Positions 51,042 through 60,447 of a stretch of DNA of 64,000 nt are shown piece by piece. Below the pieces are notes generated by a model, which saw only the letters and a list, made by a program, of their open reading frames with translations, was not told the DNA's origin and did no database searches. Numbering within the stretch: the first letter of the stretch is position 1; every line of letters begins with the position of its first letter. The DNA comes from Kitasatospora purpeofusca. GTDB lineage: Bacteria; Actinomycetota; Actinomycetes; Streptomycetales; Streptomycetaceae. The stretch covers positions 35,828 to 99,827 of the forward strand of contig NZ_JODS01000026.1 of NCBI RefSeq assembly GCF_000718025.1, written 5' to 3'. The translations under genes were made by a program, and so were the position numbers.

Positions 51042-52691
51042 TCAGCGGCGGACGGCGTCCAGCGCGAGCAGGGCGACATGCAGCGAGAGGCAGGACTCGA
51101 CCTGGTCGAGGTCGACCCCGAGGATCCGCTCGACCTTGTGCAGCCGGTCGTAGAAGGACGGCCGGGACAGGTGCGCGGCGTCCGCCGCCGCGGACTTGTT
51201 CCGGCCCTGCTCCAGGTAGATCCGCAGCATCTGCACCAGCTGGCCGTTGTGCTCGGCGTCGAAGGCGAGCAGCGGCCCCAGCTCCCGCTCCACGTAGGTC
51301 TGCAGCCGGGCGTCGTCCCGCAGCAGGTGCAGCAGTCCGCGCAGCCGCACGTCGGGCAGCCGGTAGTAGGACGCGGCCCGACCGCCGGGCGCGTCGTGCA
51401 GCGCCGCGTCGGCGACCTGGGTGGCCTCCAGCAGGGTGCGCCGGGCGTCGCGGACCGAGCCGACCGAGGAGCCGACCGCGACCACCGGTTCCGGCGCGGT
51501 GGCGTCCCGGGCCGCCTCGGCGGCCAGCCGGCGCAGCGCCGCGGCGAAGGCGTCCAGCGCGGCGTGCTCGTCCTGCTGCGGGCCGAGCGTGATCAGCACG
51601 CCGACGCCCTCGTCGTCCAGGGCCCCGACCAGGGCGGACAGCCGGCAGGCGCGGACGGCGCTGGCCGCGAGTTCGGTGAAGTCGCGCAGCCGGGCCTGCG
51701 CCTCCAGCGCGGCCGGGATCGGGCCGCGCCGCTGCCGCAGCACCGCGCCGACCAGCCGCCGCCCCTCCAGCGGCACGCCGAGCGCCTGGGCGCGCAGGGC
51801 CACCTCGGAGACGGTCAGCGCATGGGTGAGGATCCCGGAGAGCAGCGTGCGGTGGGTCTGCCGCTCCAGGCTCTCCCGGTCGCGGACCACCAGCCGGTTG
51901 AGGGCCAGCGCGGAGGCGCCGCGCTCCAGCAGCATGGTGAACGGGTGCGGCCCGCCCTCCGGCTGCGGACCGGGCTCCTGCATCAGCACCAGCCGGCCCC
52001 AGTCCTGCCCGCGGGCGCCGACCGCGGTGACCAGCCAGCCGCTGCGCGGGTCGTACCCGGTGCGCCCGGGCGGGCGCACCCCGCGCGAACGGCGCTCCCA
52101 GTCCTCCAGCAGCTCGGCCTCGGGCCGCCCGGCGGACTCGTGGGTGAGCACCTGGTGGGCGAGGTTCTCCAGGACGACCGGGGCTCCCGCTATCCGGGAC
52201 ACCTGGCGGACCACCTCGGCCGGTTCGGCGCCCTCCACGACCAGTTCGTTGAACACCTGGTGGATCGCCTCGGAGGTGCGCAGCTGCTCCAGCTGGGCGT
52301 TGACCACCAGGGCGTGCACGGCCTCGGTGACGGAGACGAAGCGCAGTTCGCGGCGTAGCGCGATCAGCGGCAGTCCGCGCTGCTCGGCAGCGTGCACCAA
52401 AGCGCGCGGCAGGCTGTCGAAGTAGCGCCGGCCGTACTCGATGACCAGTCCGGCGACGCCGATGTCGGCGAGCTCGCGCACGTACCGGGCCAGGCCCTCG
52501 CGGTCCTCGGGCAGGGCGATGCCGGTGCTCAGCACCAGTTCGCCGCCCTGCAGCATGCCGGCGACGTCGGGCAGCTCGCTGACGTGGACCCAGCGGACCG
52601 GGCGTTCCAGGTGGTCGGCTCCGGCCACCACCTGGGGGAGGCCGCGGCGCATCACCTCCAGGTCGAGCACACGGGCGACGGTGGGGAGCAT
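51042..52691 (-). CDS. PucR-family transcriptional regulator
   Basis: 549 residues, ATG 52691 chosen for GGAGG seven bases upstream; the frame is open another 42 codons. The N-terminal PucR domain reads VARVLDLEVMRRGLPQVVAGA and HLERPVRWVHVSELPDVAG. The C-terminal HTH_30 includes SAAADAAHLSRPSFYDRLHK, preceded by the GGDEF-like domain typical of CdaR/PucR proteins. It is transcribed divergently from the second dehydrogenase-potDABC-oxidase operon and therefore probably controls it in response to polyamines or nitrogen. Confidence 0.9.
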   Translation of the reverse strand: MLPTVARVLDLEVMRRGLPQVVAGADHLERPVRWVHVSELPDVAGMLQGGELVLSTGIALPEDREGLARYVRELADIGVAGLVIEYGRRYFDSLPRALVHAAEQRGLPLIALRRELRFVSVTEAVHALVVNAQLEQLRTSEAIHQVFNELVVEGAEPAEVVRQVSRIAGAPVVLENLAHQVLTHESAGRPEAELLEDWERRSRGVRPPGRTGYDPRSGWLVTAVGARGQDWGRLVLMQEPGPQPEGGPHPFTMLLERGASALALNRLVVRDRESLERQTHRTLLSGILTHALTVSEVALRAQALGVPLEGRRLVGAVLRQRRGPIPAALEAQARLRDFTELAASAVRACRLSALVGALDDEGVGVLITLGPQQDEHAALDAFAAALRRLAAEAARDATAPEPVVAVGSSVGSVRDARRTLLEATQVADAALHDAPGGRAASYYRLPDVRLRGLLHLLRDDARLQTYVERELGPLLAFDAEHNGQLVQMLRIYLEQGRNKSAAADAAHLSRPSFYDRLHKVERILGVDLDQVESCLSLHVALLALDAVRR

Positions 52692-53017
52692 CGCGGGGCC
52701 TCCAGGGTTCAGAGTGTCAGGGAAATCATCCATCGCGGCGACGACCTGTTGCCCTGCCCGAAGCCTTGCACCTTGTAAGGCGCTTTCCGCCGAGGTTGTC
52801 GCAGTGGTCCTTGTCACGCCCCGGCGCCAGCAGGCATGGTCAGCGGGTCGACCGTGACGGTTCCGGCCCTGTGGCCGGAACCCGGCGCCACGAGCGCGAC
52901 GACCGGCCTGCCGGCCACGCCCTGTCCGCCCCCTCGCCCGCCCCCCACGGCGGCGCGGGCGGGACGGCCCGGGGCGGTCGTCCGGACGGTCGCACCACCG
53001 GAACCTGGAGGAACCAG
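52692..53017. promoter_or_regulatory. pucR / dehydrogenase divergent regulatory region
   Basis: 326 bp. A dyad GCCTTGCA (52763-52770) and TGTAAGGC (52774-52781), eight positions with one G-T pair and a 3-bp centre, is the best operator candidate, sitting about 70 bp before the pucR start. Other parts are featureless GC-rich sequence. Confidence 0.45.
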
Positions 53018-54529
53018 ATGGACCTGACCGACTTCGGCGCGGGCGCGCAGTACATCGCGGGCCGGCAGAGCCGGGGGAGCGGTGACGCCTTCCAGGTCGT
53101 CAACCCGGCCGACGGAAGCGTCGTCGAGGAGTTCTCCCTGGCCTCCACCGGACAGGTCGACGAGGCCGTGGCCGCCGCCCGGGCCGCGCTGCCGGAGTGG
53201 GCCGGTGCCACCCCCGGTGCCCGCTCCGAGGCGCTCACCCGGCTGGCCGCCGTCCTCACCGACGCGGCCGCCGACCTCGCCCGGGTGGAGACCGCGCAGA
53301 CCGGCAAGCCGATCAAGCTCTCCACCGAGTTCGACGTCCCCGGCACCATCGACAACACGGCCTTCTTCGCCGGGGCCGCCCGCAACCTGGAGGGCAAGGC
53401 GGCCGGCGAGTACTCCGGCGACCACACCTCGTACGTGCGGCGCGAGGCGATCGGCGTGGTCGGTTCGATCTCGCCCTGGAACTACCCGCTCCAGATGGCC
53501 GCCTGGAAGGTCCTCCCGGCGATCGCGGCCGGCAACACCATCGTCCTCAAGCCGGCCGAGCTGACCCCGCTGACCTCGCTGATGTTCGCCCGGGCCTGCA
53601 CCCTGGCCGGCATCCCGGACGGCGTGGTCAACGTCGTCACCGGCGCGGGCCGGGTCGCGGGCGAGCACCTGGTGTCGCACCCGGACGTCGCGATGGTCTC
53701 CTTCACCGGCTCCACCCCGGTCGGCAAGCGGGTCGCCGAACTCGCCACCGCGACCGTCAAGCGCACCCACCTGGAACTCGGCGGCAAGGCCCCGTTCGTG
53801 GTCTTCGACGACGCCGACCTCGACGCCGCGGCGCACGGCGCCGTCGCCGCCTCCCTGATCAACAGCGGCCAGGACTGCACCGCCGCCACCCGCGCCTACG
53901 TCCAGCGCCCGCTCTACGACGCCTTCGTGGCCGGCGTGGCCGAGCTGTACCGGGGGATCCGGCTGGGCGACCCGCTGGACCCGCGCACCGACCTCGGCCC
54001 GCTGGTCTCCTTCACCCACCGCGACCGGGTGGCCGGCTTCGTCGAGCGCGCCCGCGGCTACGCGACCGTGGTCACCGGCGGCGCCGCGCCCGCGAAGGGC
54101 CACGACGGCACCGACCTCACCCGCGGCGCCTACTACCGCCCCACCCTGATCACCGGCGCCGCCCAGGACAGCGAGGTCGTCCAGGGCGAGATCTTCGGCC
54201 CGGTGCTGGTGGTCCTGCCCTTCGACAGCGACGACGAGGGCCTGCGGCTGGCCAACGACACCCCCTACGGCCTGGCCGCCTCCGCCTGGACCAGCAACGT
54301 CCACCGCTCGCTGCGGGCCACCCGCGAGCTGGCGGCCGGCTGCGTCTGGGTCAACGACCACATCCCGATCCTCAGCGAGATGCCCCACGGCGGCTACAAG
54401 TCCTCCGGCTACGGCAAGGACATGTCGCAGTACTCGCTGGACGAGTACACGCAGGTCAAGCACGTCATGTTCGACACCACCGCGGTCGCCCGCAAGGACT
54501 GGCACCGCACCGTCTTCGGAGACAGATAA
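53018..54529 (+). CDS. Gamma-aminobutyraldehyde dehydrogenase family protein (second)
   Basis: 503 residues, ATG with GGAGGAACC upstream. ALDH superfamily with Glu253 (LELGGKAP) and Cys287 (NSGQDCTAATR). VGSISPWNYPLQMAAWK, NYP and GEYSGDHTSYVRREAIG match the aminobutyraldehyde dehydrogenase group, and it is clearly related to the protein at 46702. Heads the operon that continues into potD, potA, potB, potC and the FAD oxidase. Confidence 0.9.
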   Translation: MDLTDFGAGAQYIAGRQSRGSGDAFQVVNPADGSVVEEFSLASTGQVDEAVAAARAALPEWAGATPGARSEALTRLAAVLTDAAADLARVETAQTGKPIKLSTEFDVPGTIDNTAFFAGAARNLEGKAAGEYSGDHTSYVRREAIGVVGSISPWNYPLQMAAWKVLPAIAAGNTIVLKPAELTPLTSLMFARACTLAGIPDGVVNVVTGAGRVAGEHLVSHPDVAMVSFTGSTPVGKRVAELATATVKRTHLELGGKAPFVVFDDADLDAAAHGAVAASLINSGQDCTAATRAYVQRPLYDAFVAGVAELYRGIRLGDPLDPRTDLGPLVSFTHRDRVAGFVERARGYATVVTGGAAPAKGHDGTDLTRGAYYRPTLITGAAQDSEVVQGEIFGPVLVVLPFDSDDEGLRLANDTPYGLAASAWTSNVHRSLRATRELAAGCVWVNDHIPILSEMPHGGYKSSGYGKDMSQYSLDEYTQVKHVMFDTTAVARKDWHRTVFGDR

Positions 54530-54582
54530 CCCGGACCGGGGTGCCCCCCACACCCCCCTTCGCCCCCCAGGAGGCCCGTCCC

Positions 54583-55839
54583 ATGGCGTTCAACGAGCTC
54601 ACCGACGGACTGTCGGAACCGGTCCGCAAGGCCTGGGAACGCAGTCTGACCAGTGGCCGGGCCGCTCTCGGCCGGCGCGCCGTGCTGCGCGCCGCCGCCC
54701 TGACCGCCGGCGCGGCCGGCCTCGCCGCCTGCGGCATCCCGCCCGCCGGGCACACCGGCGGGACGGGCGACTCCACCGCGAACGCCGCCAAGGACCTCTC
54801 GGACAGCGAGAAGGAGGTGAACTTCTCCAACTGGCCGCTCTACGTCGACACCGACGAGAACGACAAGGAGAAGCACGGCACCCTGGAGGCCTTCACCGCC
54901 GCCACCGGCATCAAGGTCAGGTACACCGAGGACGTCAACGACAACGTCGAGTTCTTCGGCAAGGTCAAGCCGCAGCTCGCCGCCGGCCAGGACACCGGCC
55001 GCGACCTGATGGTGCTCACCGACTGGATGGCGGCCCGGCTGATCCGCCTCGGTTGGGCGCAGAAGCTCAAACCGGCCAACGTCACCACCGCCATCACCAA
55101 CGTCGAGTCCCGCTTCCGGGCCCCCGACTGGGACCCGGGCCGGCTGTACAGCTACCCGTGGGCCGGCATCCAGGTGGTCATCGCCTACAACCGCAAGGCC
55201 ACCAAGGGGAAGGAGGTCACCAGTGTCGCCCAGCTGCTGGAGGACCCCGACCTCAAGGGCCGGGTGACCTTCCTCTCCGAGATGCGCGACAGCATCGGCA
55301 TCACCCTGCTGGACATGGGCAAGGACCCGGCGAAGTTCACCGCCGACGACTACGCCGCCGCGGTCGCCCGGCTGCAGAAGGCGGTCGACAACAAGCAGAT
55401 CCGCCGCTTCACCGGCAACGACTACGGCCAGGAGCTCTCCTCCGGCGACATCGCCGCCTGCGTCGCCTGGGGCGGCGACCTGATCCAGCTGCAGGCCGAC
55501 AACCCGGACATCGAGTTCGTCATCCCCGAGAAGGGTTTCGTGACCAGCACCGACAACCTGCTGGTCCCGGCCAGGGCGCAGCACAAGACGAACGCCGAGA
55601 AGTTGATCGACTTCTACTATCAGCCGAAGATCGCGGCGCAGCTGACCGCAGGCATCGGCTTCGTCTCCGCCGTCACCGGGGTGAAGGAGGAACTGGCCGC
55701 GATCGCCCCGGACAGCGCCGCCAACCCGCTGGTCGTCCCCACCCCCGGGATGGCGGCCAAGGCGCACGTCTTCCGGACCCTCACCGAGACCGAGGAGAGC
55801 GACTTCGAGGAGAAGTTCTCCAAGCTCATCGGCGCCTGA
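54583..55839 (+). CDS. potD: Polyamine ABC transporter substrate-binding lipoprotein
   Basis: 418 residues. ATG 54583 follows CAGGAGG. Signal: LGRRAVLRAA then lipobox LAAC, so probably Tat-exported and lipidated near Cys51. The binding fold contains VNFSNWPLYVDTDEND, DLMVLTDWMAARLI, WAGIQVVIAYNRKA and NPDIEFVIPEKGF. Its neighbours potA, potB and potC make this the dedicated binding protein of a spermidine/putrescine importer. Closely related to the product of 49746 (FFGK, GRDLMV and RRFTGNDY segments shared), suggesting a duplicated binding-protein gene. Confidence 0.93.
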   Translation: MAFNELTDGLSEPVRKAWERSLTSGRAALGRRAVLRAAALTAGAAGLAACGIPPAGHTGGTGDSTANAAKDLSDSEKEVNFSNWPLYVDTDENDKEKHGTLEAFTAATGIKVRYTEDVNDNVEFFGKVKPQLAAGQDTGRDLMVLTDWMAARLIRLGWAQKLKPANVTTAITNVESRFRAPDWDPGRLYSYPWAGIQVVIAYNRKATKGKEVTSVAQLLEDPDLKGRVTFLSEMRDSIGITLLDMGKDPAKFTADDYAAAVARLQKAVDNKQIRRFTGNDYGQELSSGDIAACVAWGGDLIQLQADNPDIEFVIPEKGFVTSTDNLLVPARAQHKTNAEKLIDFYYQPKIAAQLTAGIGFVSAVTGVKEELAAIAPDSAANPLVVPTPGMAAKAHVFRTLTETEESDFEEKFSKLIGA

Positions 55840-55877
55840 CCCCCACTGACGGCAGCGAACCCAGAGAGACACCATCC

Positions 55878-57020
55878 ATGACAGAGCAGCAGAGCCCCGC
55901 AGCCGTCGGCGGCGACGTCCGGCTCACCGGCATCGGCAAGACCTACGGCTCCTTCACCGCCGTCCACCCGCTGGACCTGACCGTCCCCCAGGGCTCCTTC
56001 TTCGCCCTGCTCGGCGCCTCCGGCTGCGGCAAGACCACCACCCTGCGGATGATCGCCGGCCTGGAGGAGCCCACCAGCGGCACCGTCCTCATCGGCGGCC
56101 AGGACGTCACCGCGCTGCCCCCGTACAAGCGGCCGGTGAACACCGTCTTCCAGAGCTACGCGCTCTTCCCGCACCTCGACATCTTCGAGAACGTCGCCTT
56201 CGGCCTGCGCCGGCGCGGCCGCAAGGACGTCAAGAAGCAGGTCGAGGACATGCTCGAACTCGTCGAGCTCGGCCAGTACGCCCGGCGCAAGCCGCACCAG
56301 CTCTCCGGCGGCCAGCAGCAGCGCGTCGCCGTCGCCCGCGCGCTCATCAACCACCCGCAGGTGCTGCTCCTCGACGAGCCGCTCGGCGCCCTCGACCTCA
56401 AGCTCCGCCGCCAGATGCAGCTGGAGCTCAAGCGGATCCAGACCGAGGTCGGCATCACCTTCGTGCACGTCACCCACGACCAGGAGGAGGCCATGACCAT
56501 GGCCGACACCATCGCGGTGATGAACGGCGGCCGGGTCGAGCAGCTCGGCGCGCCCGCCGAGCTCTACGAGAACCCCGCCACCACCTTCGTGGCCAACTTC
56601 CTCGGCCAGTCCAACCTGCTGCCCGCCGACGTCACCGGCGGCGCCGGCGAGGACCTGCTGCTCAGCGCCGCCGGCGCCCGGCTCACCGTGCCCCGGGCCC
56701 GCTGCGCCACCGAGGCCAGGCGGGTCCACCTCGGCGTCCGCCCGGAGAAGATCACCATCGAGCACGGCTCCGCCGAGGTCGCCGAGGGCCGCAACCGGCT
56801 GGCCGGCACCGTCGTCGACTCCAGCTTCATCGGCGTCTCCACCCAGTACCTGGTGCGCACCGAGGGCGGCCAGGAGGTCACCGTCTTCGAGCAGAACATG
56901 GAGCGCGACGCCCGGGTCGTCCCCGGCGCCCCGGTCGTCCTGCACTGGAACCCGGCGCACTCCTTCGCCCTCGACGCCGCGCAGGCGATCGACGCGGGCA
57001 CCGGGGAGGCGGCGGCATGA
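55878..57020 (+). CDS. potA: Polyamine ABC transporter ATPase PotA
   Basis: 380 residues, ATG 55878. Complete ABC motifs: Walker A GASGCGKTTTLRM, Q-loop VFQSYALFPHLD, signature LSGGQQQRVAVARAL, Walker B LLLDEPLGALD, H-loop VTHDQEEAM, then a TOBE/regulatory C-terminal domain after NFLGQSNLLP. Powers import together with PotB, PotC and PotD. Stop overlaps the potB start by four bases. Confidence 0.96.
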   Translation: MTEQQSPAAVGGDVRLTGIGKTYGSFTAVHPLDLTVPQGSFFALLGASGCGKTTTLRMIAGLEEPTSGTVLIGGQDVTALPPYKRPVNTVFQSYALFPHLDIFENVAFGLRRRGRKDVKKQVEDMLELVELGQYARRKPHQLSGGQQQRVAVARALINHPQVLLLDEPLGALDLKLRRQMQLELKRIQTEVGITFVHVTHDQEEAMTMADTIAVMNGGRVEQLGAPAELYENPATTFVANFLGQSNLLPADVTGGAGEDLLLSAAGARLTVPRARCATEARRVHLGVRPEKITIEHGSAEVAEGRNRLAGTVVDSSFIGVSTQYLVRTEGGQEVTVFEQNMERDARVVPGAPVVLHWNPAHSFALDAAQAIDAGTGEAAA

Positions 57021-57961
57021 GCACCCTCACCGAGGCCGCCCCGCCGCAGGCGATACCCCCCGACAGCGGCCAGCCCGCCGGCTCCGCACCCAGGACCCGG
57101 CGCAAGCTCACCCCGTACTGGCTGCTGCTGCCCGGCGTCGCCTGGCTGGTCGTCTTCTTCGCCGTGCCGATGCTCTACCAGGGCTCCACCTCGCTGCAGA
57201 CCGGCTCGCTCGAGGACGGCTTCCGCGTCACCTGGCACCTCGCCACGTACTGGGACGCCCTGGTCGAGTACAAGTGGCACTTCGTCCGCTCGTTCGGCTA
57301 CGCGGCCACCGCGACCCTGCTCTGCCTCGCCATCGGCTACCCGCTCGCCTACACGATCGCCTTCAAGGCGAGCAAGCGCTGGCGCAGCGTGCTGCTGATC
57401 CTGGTCATCGCGCCGTTCTTCACCAGCTTCCTGATCCGCACGCTGGCCTGGAAGACCATCCTCTCGGACGGCGGCCCGGTGGTCGGCCTGCTCAACACCC
57501 TGCACGTGCTGGACGTCACCAGCGCGATCGGTCTCACCTCCGGCGACCGCGTGCTGGCCACCCCGCTCGCCGTGGTCTGCGGCCTCACCTACAACTTCCT
57601 GCCGTTCATGATCCTGCCGCTGTACACCTCGCTGGAGCGGATCGACCCGCGCCTGCACGAGGCCGCCGGGGATCTCTACGCCCGCCCGTTCACCACCTTC
57701 CGCAAGGTCACCTTCCCGATCTCGCTCCCCGGTGTGGTCGCGGGCACCCTGCTCACCTTCATCCCGGCCTCCGGCGACTACATCAACGCCCAGCTGCTGG
57801 GCTCGCCGAGCGAGCAGATGGTCGGCAACGGCATCCAGAAGCAGTTCCTGAACGTGCTCGACTACCCCACGGCCGCCGCGCTCAGCTTCATCCTGATGGC
57901 CCTGATCCTGGGCATGGTGACGGTCTACATGCGCAAGGCCGGGACGGAGGAACTGGTCTGA
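57017..57961 (+). CDS. potB: Polyamine ABC transporter permease PotB
   Basis: 314 residues, six membrane segments including YWLLLPGVAWLVVFFAVPML, ILVIAPFFTSFLIRTLAW and SFILMALILGMVTVYM. The EAA loop HEAAGDLYARPFTTFRKV contacts the ATPase. Starts inside the potA stop (ATGA) and shares its last base with the potC start. Confidence 0.95.
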   Translation: MSTLTEAAPPQAIPPDSGQPAGSAPRTRRKLTPYWLLLPGVAWLVVFFAVPMLYQGSTSLQTGSLEDGFRVTWHLATYWDALVEYKWHFVRSFGYAATATLLCLAIGYPLAYTIAFKASKRWRSVLLILVIAPFFTSFLIRTLAWKTILSDGGPVVGLLNTLHVLDVTSAIGLTSGDRVLATPLAVVCGLTYNFLPFMILPLYTSLERIDPRLHEAAGDLYARPFTTFRKVTFPISLPGVVAGTLLTFIPASGDYINAQLLGSPSEQMVGNGIQKQFLNVLDYPTAAALSFILMALILGMVTVYMRKAGTEELV

Positions 57962-58764
57962 TGTCCCGATTCTTCACATGGATCCGCGCGCACCTGGTGG
58001 TGCTGGCGGGCCTGCTGGCCCTCGCCTACCTGGTACTGCCCAACCTGGTGGTCCTCGCCTTCTCGTTCAACAAGCCGGTCGGCAAGTTCAACTACGAGTG
58101 GAACGAGTTCTCCACCGACGCCTGGACCGACCCCTGCGGCGTCGCCGACATGTGCCAGTCGCTCTCGCTGAGCCTCCAGGTCGCGGTGCTCGCCACCGTC
58201 GGCGCCACCGTGCTCGGCACCATGGTCGCCTTCGCGCTGGCCCGCTACCGCTTCCGCGGCCGCTCCGCCACCACCGCGATGATCTTCCTGCCGATGGCCA
58301 TGCCCGAGGTGGTCATGGCCGCCTCGCTCGGCACGCTCTTCCTCAACATGCGCATCCCGTTCGGCTTCACCACCATCCTCATCGCGCACATCATGTTCTG
58401 CCTGAGTTTCGTGGTGACGGCGGTCAAGGCACGCGTGATGAGCATGGACCCGAGGCTCGAGCAGGCCGCCCAGGACCTCTACGCCACCCCGGTCCAGACC
58501 TTCCTGCGGGTCACCCTGCCCCTCGCCGCCCCCGGCATCGCGGCCGGCGCGCTGCTCAGCTTCGCGCTCTCCTTCGACGACTTCATCATCACCCAGTTCA
58601 ACTCGGGACCGACCACGGTCACCTTCCCGATGTTCGTCTGGGGCGCCTCGCAGCGCGGCATCCCGGTCCAGGTGAACGTCATCGGCACCGCGATGTTCAT
58701 CGCCGCCGTCGGGCTCACCGTGGGCGGGCAGTGGCTCGGGAACCGCCGGAAGGCGACCGCCTGA
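57961..58764 (+). CDS. potC: Polyamine ABC transporter permease PotC
   Basis: 267 residues. Six predicted membrane segments, beginning VVLAGLLALAYLVLPNLVVL; EAA loop EQAAQDLYATPVQTFLRVTL. A Cys-rich periplasmic loop (DPCGVADMCQS) is unusual for the family. Its ATG shares one base with the potB stop. Confidence 0.95.
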   Translation: MSRFFTWIRAHLVVLAGLLALAYLVLPNLVVLAFSFNKPVGKFNYEWNEFSTDAWTDPCGVADMCQSLSLSLQVAVLATVGATVLGTMVAFALARYRFRGRSATTAMIFLPMAMPEVVMAASLGTLFLNMRIPFGFTTILIAHIMFCLSFVVTAVKARVMSMDPRLEQAAQDLYATPVQTFLRVTLPLAAPGIAAGALLSFALSFDDFIITQFNSGPTTVTFPMFVWGASQRGIPVQVNVIGTAMFIAAVGLTVGGQWLGNRRKATA

Positions 58765-58845
58765 CCGCCCCGGCCGCCGTCCCGGCGTACCGTCGGGACG
58801 GCGGCCGATCATCACCATCAATGTGCAGAAAGTGGCTGATAATGC

Positions 58846-60240
58846 ATGGACTCCGCCCGCGCGCTCAGTGACGCCAGGCCCACCCCCTTCTGGCTCGAGG
58901 ACCCGGGGCGGCCGACGGCGCAGCCCGCCCTGGTCGGCGACGCCCACTGCGACCTCCTGGTCGTCGGCGGCGGCTACTCCGGCCTCTGGACCGCCCTCGT
59001 CGCCAAGGAGCGCGACCCCTCCCTGGACGTCGTCCTGGTCGAGGGCCAGGAAGTGGGCTGGGCCGCGTCCGGGCGCAACGGCGGATTCTGCGCGGCCAGC
59101 CTGACCCACGGCTTCGGCAACGGCCTGCAGCGCTGGCCCGCCGAGCTCGGCCGGCTGGAGCGCCTCGGTGCCGACAACCTCGACGGCATCGAGGCCACCC
59201 TCACCCGCTACGGCATCGACGCCGAGTGGGAGCGCACCGGCGAGATCGACATCGCCACCCAGCCCCACCAGCTCGACGAACTCCACGAGGTCGCCGAGGC
59301 CGTCGCCCAGTACGGCCTCGACGTCACCGTGCTCGACCGCGGCGAACTGCGCGCCCAGGTCGACTCGCCGACCTTCCTCGGCGGGATCTGGGACAAGGAG
59401 GGCGTGGCCATGGTCCACCCCGCCAAGCTCGCCTGGGGCCTCAAGCAGGCCTGCCTCGGCCTGGGCGTGCGGATCTTCGAGCACACCCCGGCCGAGGCCC
59501 TGCGCGAGCACGGCGCCGGCATGGCCGTCCGCACCCCCTACGGCCGGATCTTCGCCGGCAAGGTCGCGCTCGGCACCAACGCCTTCCCCTCGCTGGTCAA
59601 GCGCGTCCGTCCGTTCATCGTCCCGGTGTACGACTACGCGCTGATGACCGAGCCGCTCAGCGACGAGCAGCTGGCCGCGATCGGCTGGAAGGGCCGCCAG
59701 GGCCTCAGCGACAGCGCCAACAAGTTCCACTACTTCCGGCTCTCCGCGGACAACCGGATCCTCTGGGGCGGGTACGACGCCGTCTACCGGTTCGGCGGGC
59801 ACGTCCGGCACGAGTACGACCAGCGGCCGGAGACGTTCCGCACCCTGGCCCGGAACTTCTTCACCTGCTTCCCGCAACTGGAGGGCGTCCGCTTCACCAA
59901 CGCGTGGGGCGGCGCGATCGACACCTGCACCAGGTTCTCCGCGTTCTTCGACACCGCCTACCGGGGCCGGGTCGCCTACGCCGCCGGCTACACCGGCCTC
60001 GGCGTCGGCGCCACCCGGTTCGGCGCCGAGGTCATGCTCGACCTGCTCGCGGGCGAGCGCACCGAGCGCACCGAACTGGAGATGGTGCGGCGCAAGCCGC
60101 TGCCCTTCCCGCCCGAGCCCGTCCGCTGGGCCGGCATCGGCATCACCACCCGCTCGCTGGAGCGCGCCGACCGCACCGGCGGGGAGCGCAACCTGTGGCT
60201 GCGCACCCTCGACAAGCTGGGGCTCGGCTTCGACAGCTGA
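58846..60240 (+). CDS. FAD-dependent oxidase, PuuB-like
   Basis: 464 residues, DAO-family flavoenzyme. FAD-binding GGGYSG at 41-46 within LLVVGGGYSGLWTAL, EVGWAASGRNGGFCAAS, a substrate-domain stretch, and the C-terminal YAAGYTGLGVGATRFGAEVM. Resembles gamma-glutamylputrescine oxidase PuuB and related oxidases, consistent with its place at the end of the polyamine operon. It would oxidise an amine to the aldehyde used by the ALDHs. GATAAT (58838-58843) is only two bases from the ATG, so the true start or promoter assignment is uncertain; no glnA3- or puuD-like gene lies in the window. Confidence 0.88.
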   Translation: MDSARALSDARPTPFWLEDPGRPTAQPALVGDAHCDLLVVGGGYSGLWTALVAKERDPSLDVVLVEGQEVGWAASGRNGGFCAASLTHGFGNGLQRWPAELGRLERLGADNLDGIEATLTRYGIDAEWERTGEIDIATQPHQLDELHEVAEAVAQYGLDVTVLDRGELRAQVDSPTFLGGIWDKEGVAMVHPAKLAWGLKQACLGLGVRIFEHTPAEALREHGAGMAVRTPYGRIFAGKVALGTNAFPSLVKRVRPFIVPVYDYALMTEPLSDEQLAAIGWKGRQGLSDSANKFHYFRLSADNRILWGGYDAVYRFGGHVRHEYDQRPETFRTLARNFFTCFPQLEGVRFTNAWGGAIDTCTRFSAFFDTAYRGRVAYAAGYTGLGVGATRFGAEVMLDLLAGERTERTELEMVRRKPLPFPPEPVRWAGIGITTRSLERADRTGGERNLWLRTLDKLGLGFDS

Positions 60241-60278
60241 CCGGTGCACGAGCTGACCGGTGCACGAGCTGACCGGTA
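60237..60278. repeat. 16-bp tandem repeat at the end of the oxidase gene
   Basis: Two exact copies of ctgaccggtgcacgag (60237-60252 and 60253-60268) and a partial third. The first includes the stop codon. Confidence 0.9.
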
Positions 60279-60300
60279 CAACGGGTCCGGTCCACGAATT

Positions 60301-60394
60301 CGGTTCACGGATCCGGGCCGGACCCGTGAACCGGACCCGTGTACTCGTGTAAGAGAGACCCGCCGTTCGCCTCTCGAAGGTGACGGCGGGTCTC
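60301..60394 (+). terminator. Two hairpins after the oxidase gene
   Basis: Stem 1: 10 bp perfect, 60301-60310 with 60324-60333. Stem 2: 12 bp perfect, 60355-60366 with 60383-60394. The second is the likelier terminator; the pair is 60 bp past the oxidase stop. Confidence 0.75.
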
Positions 60395-60447
60395 CGCATG
60401 CCCCGCCGCGTTATCGAACACACCGACGCGCAGAGCGGGGACAGCAC

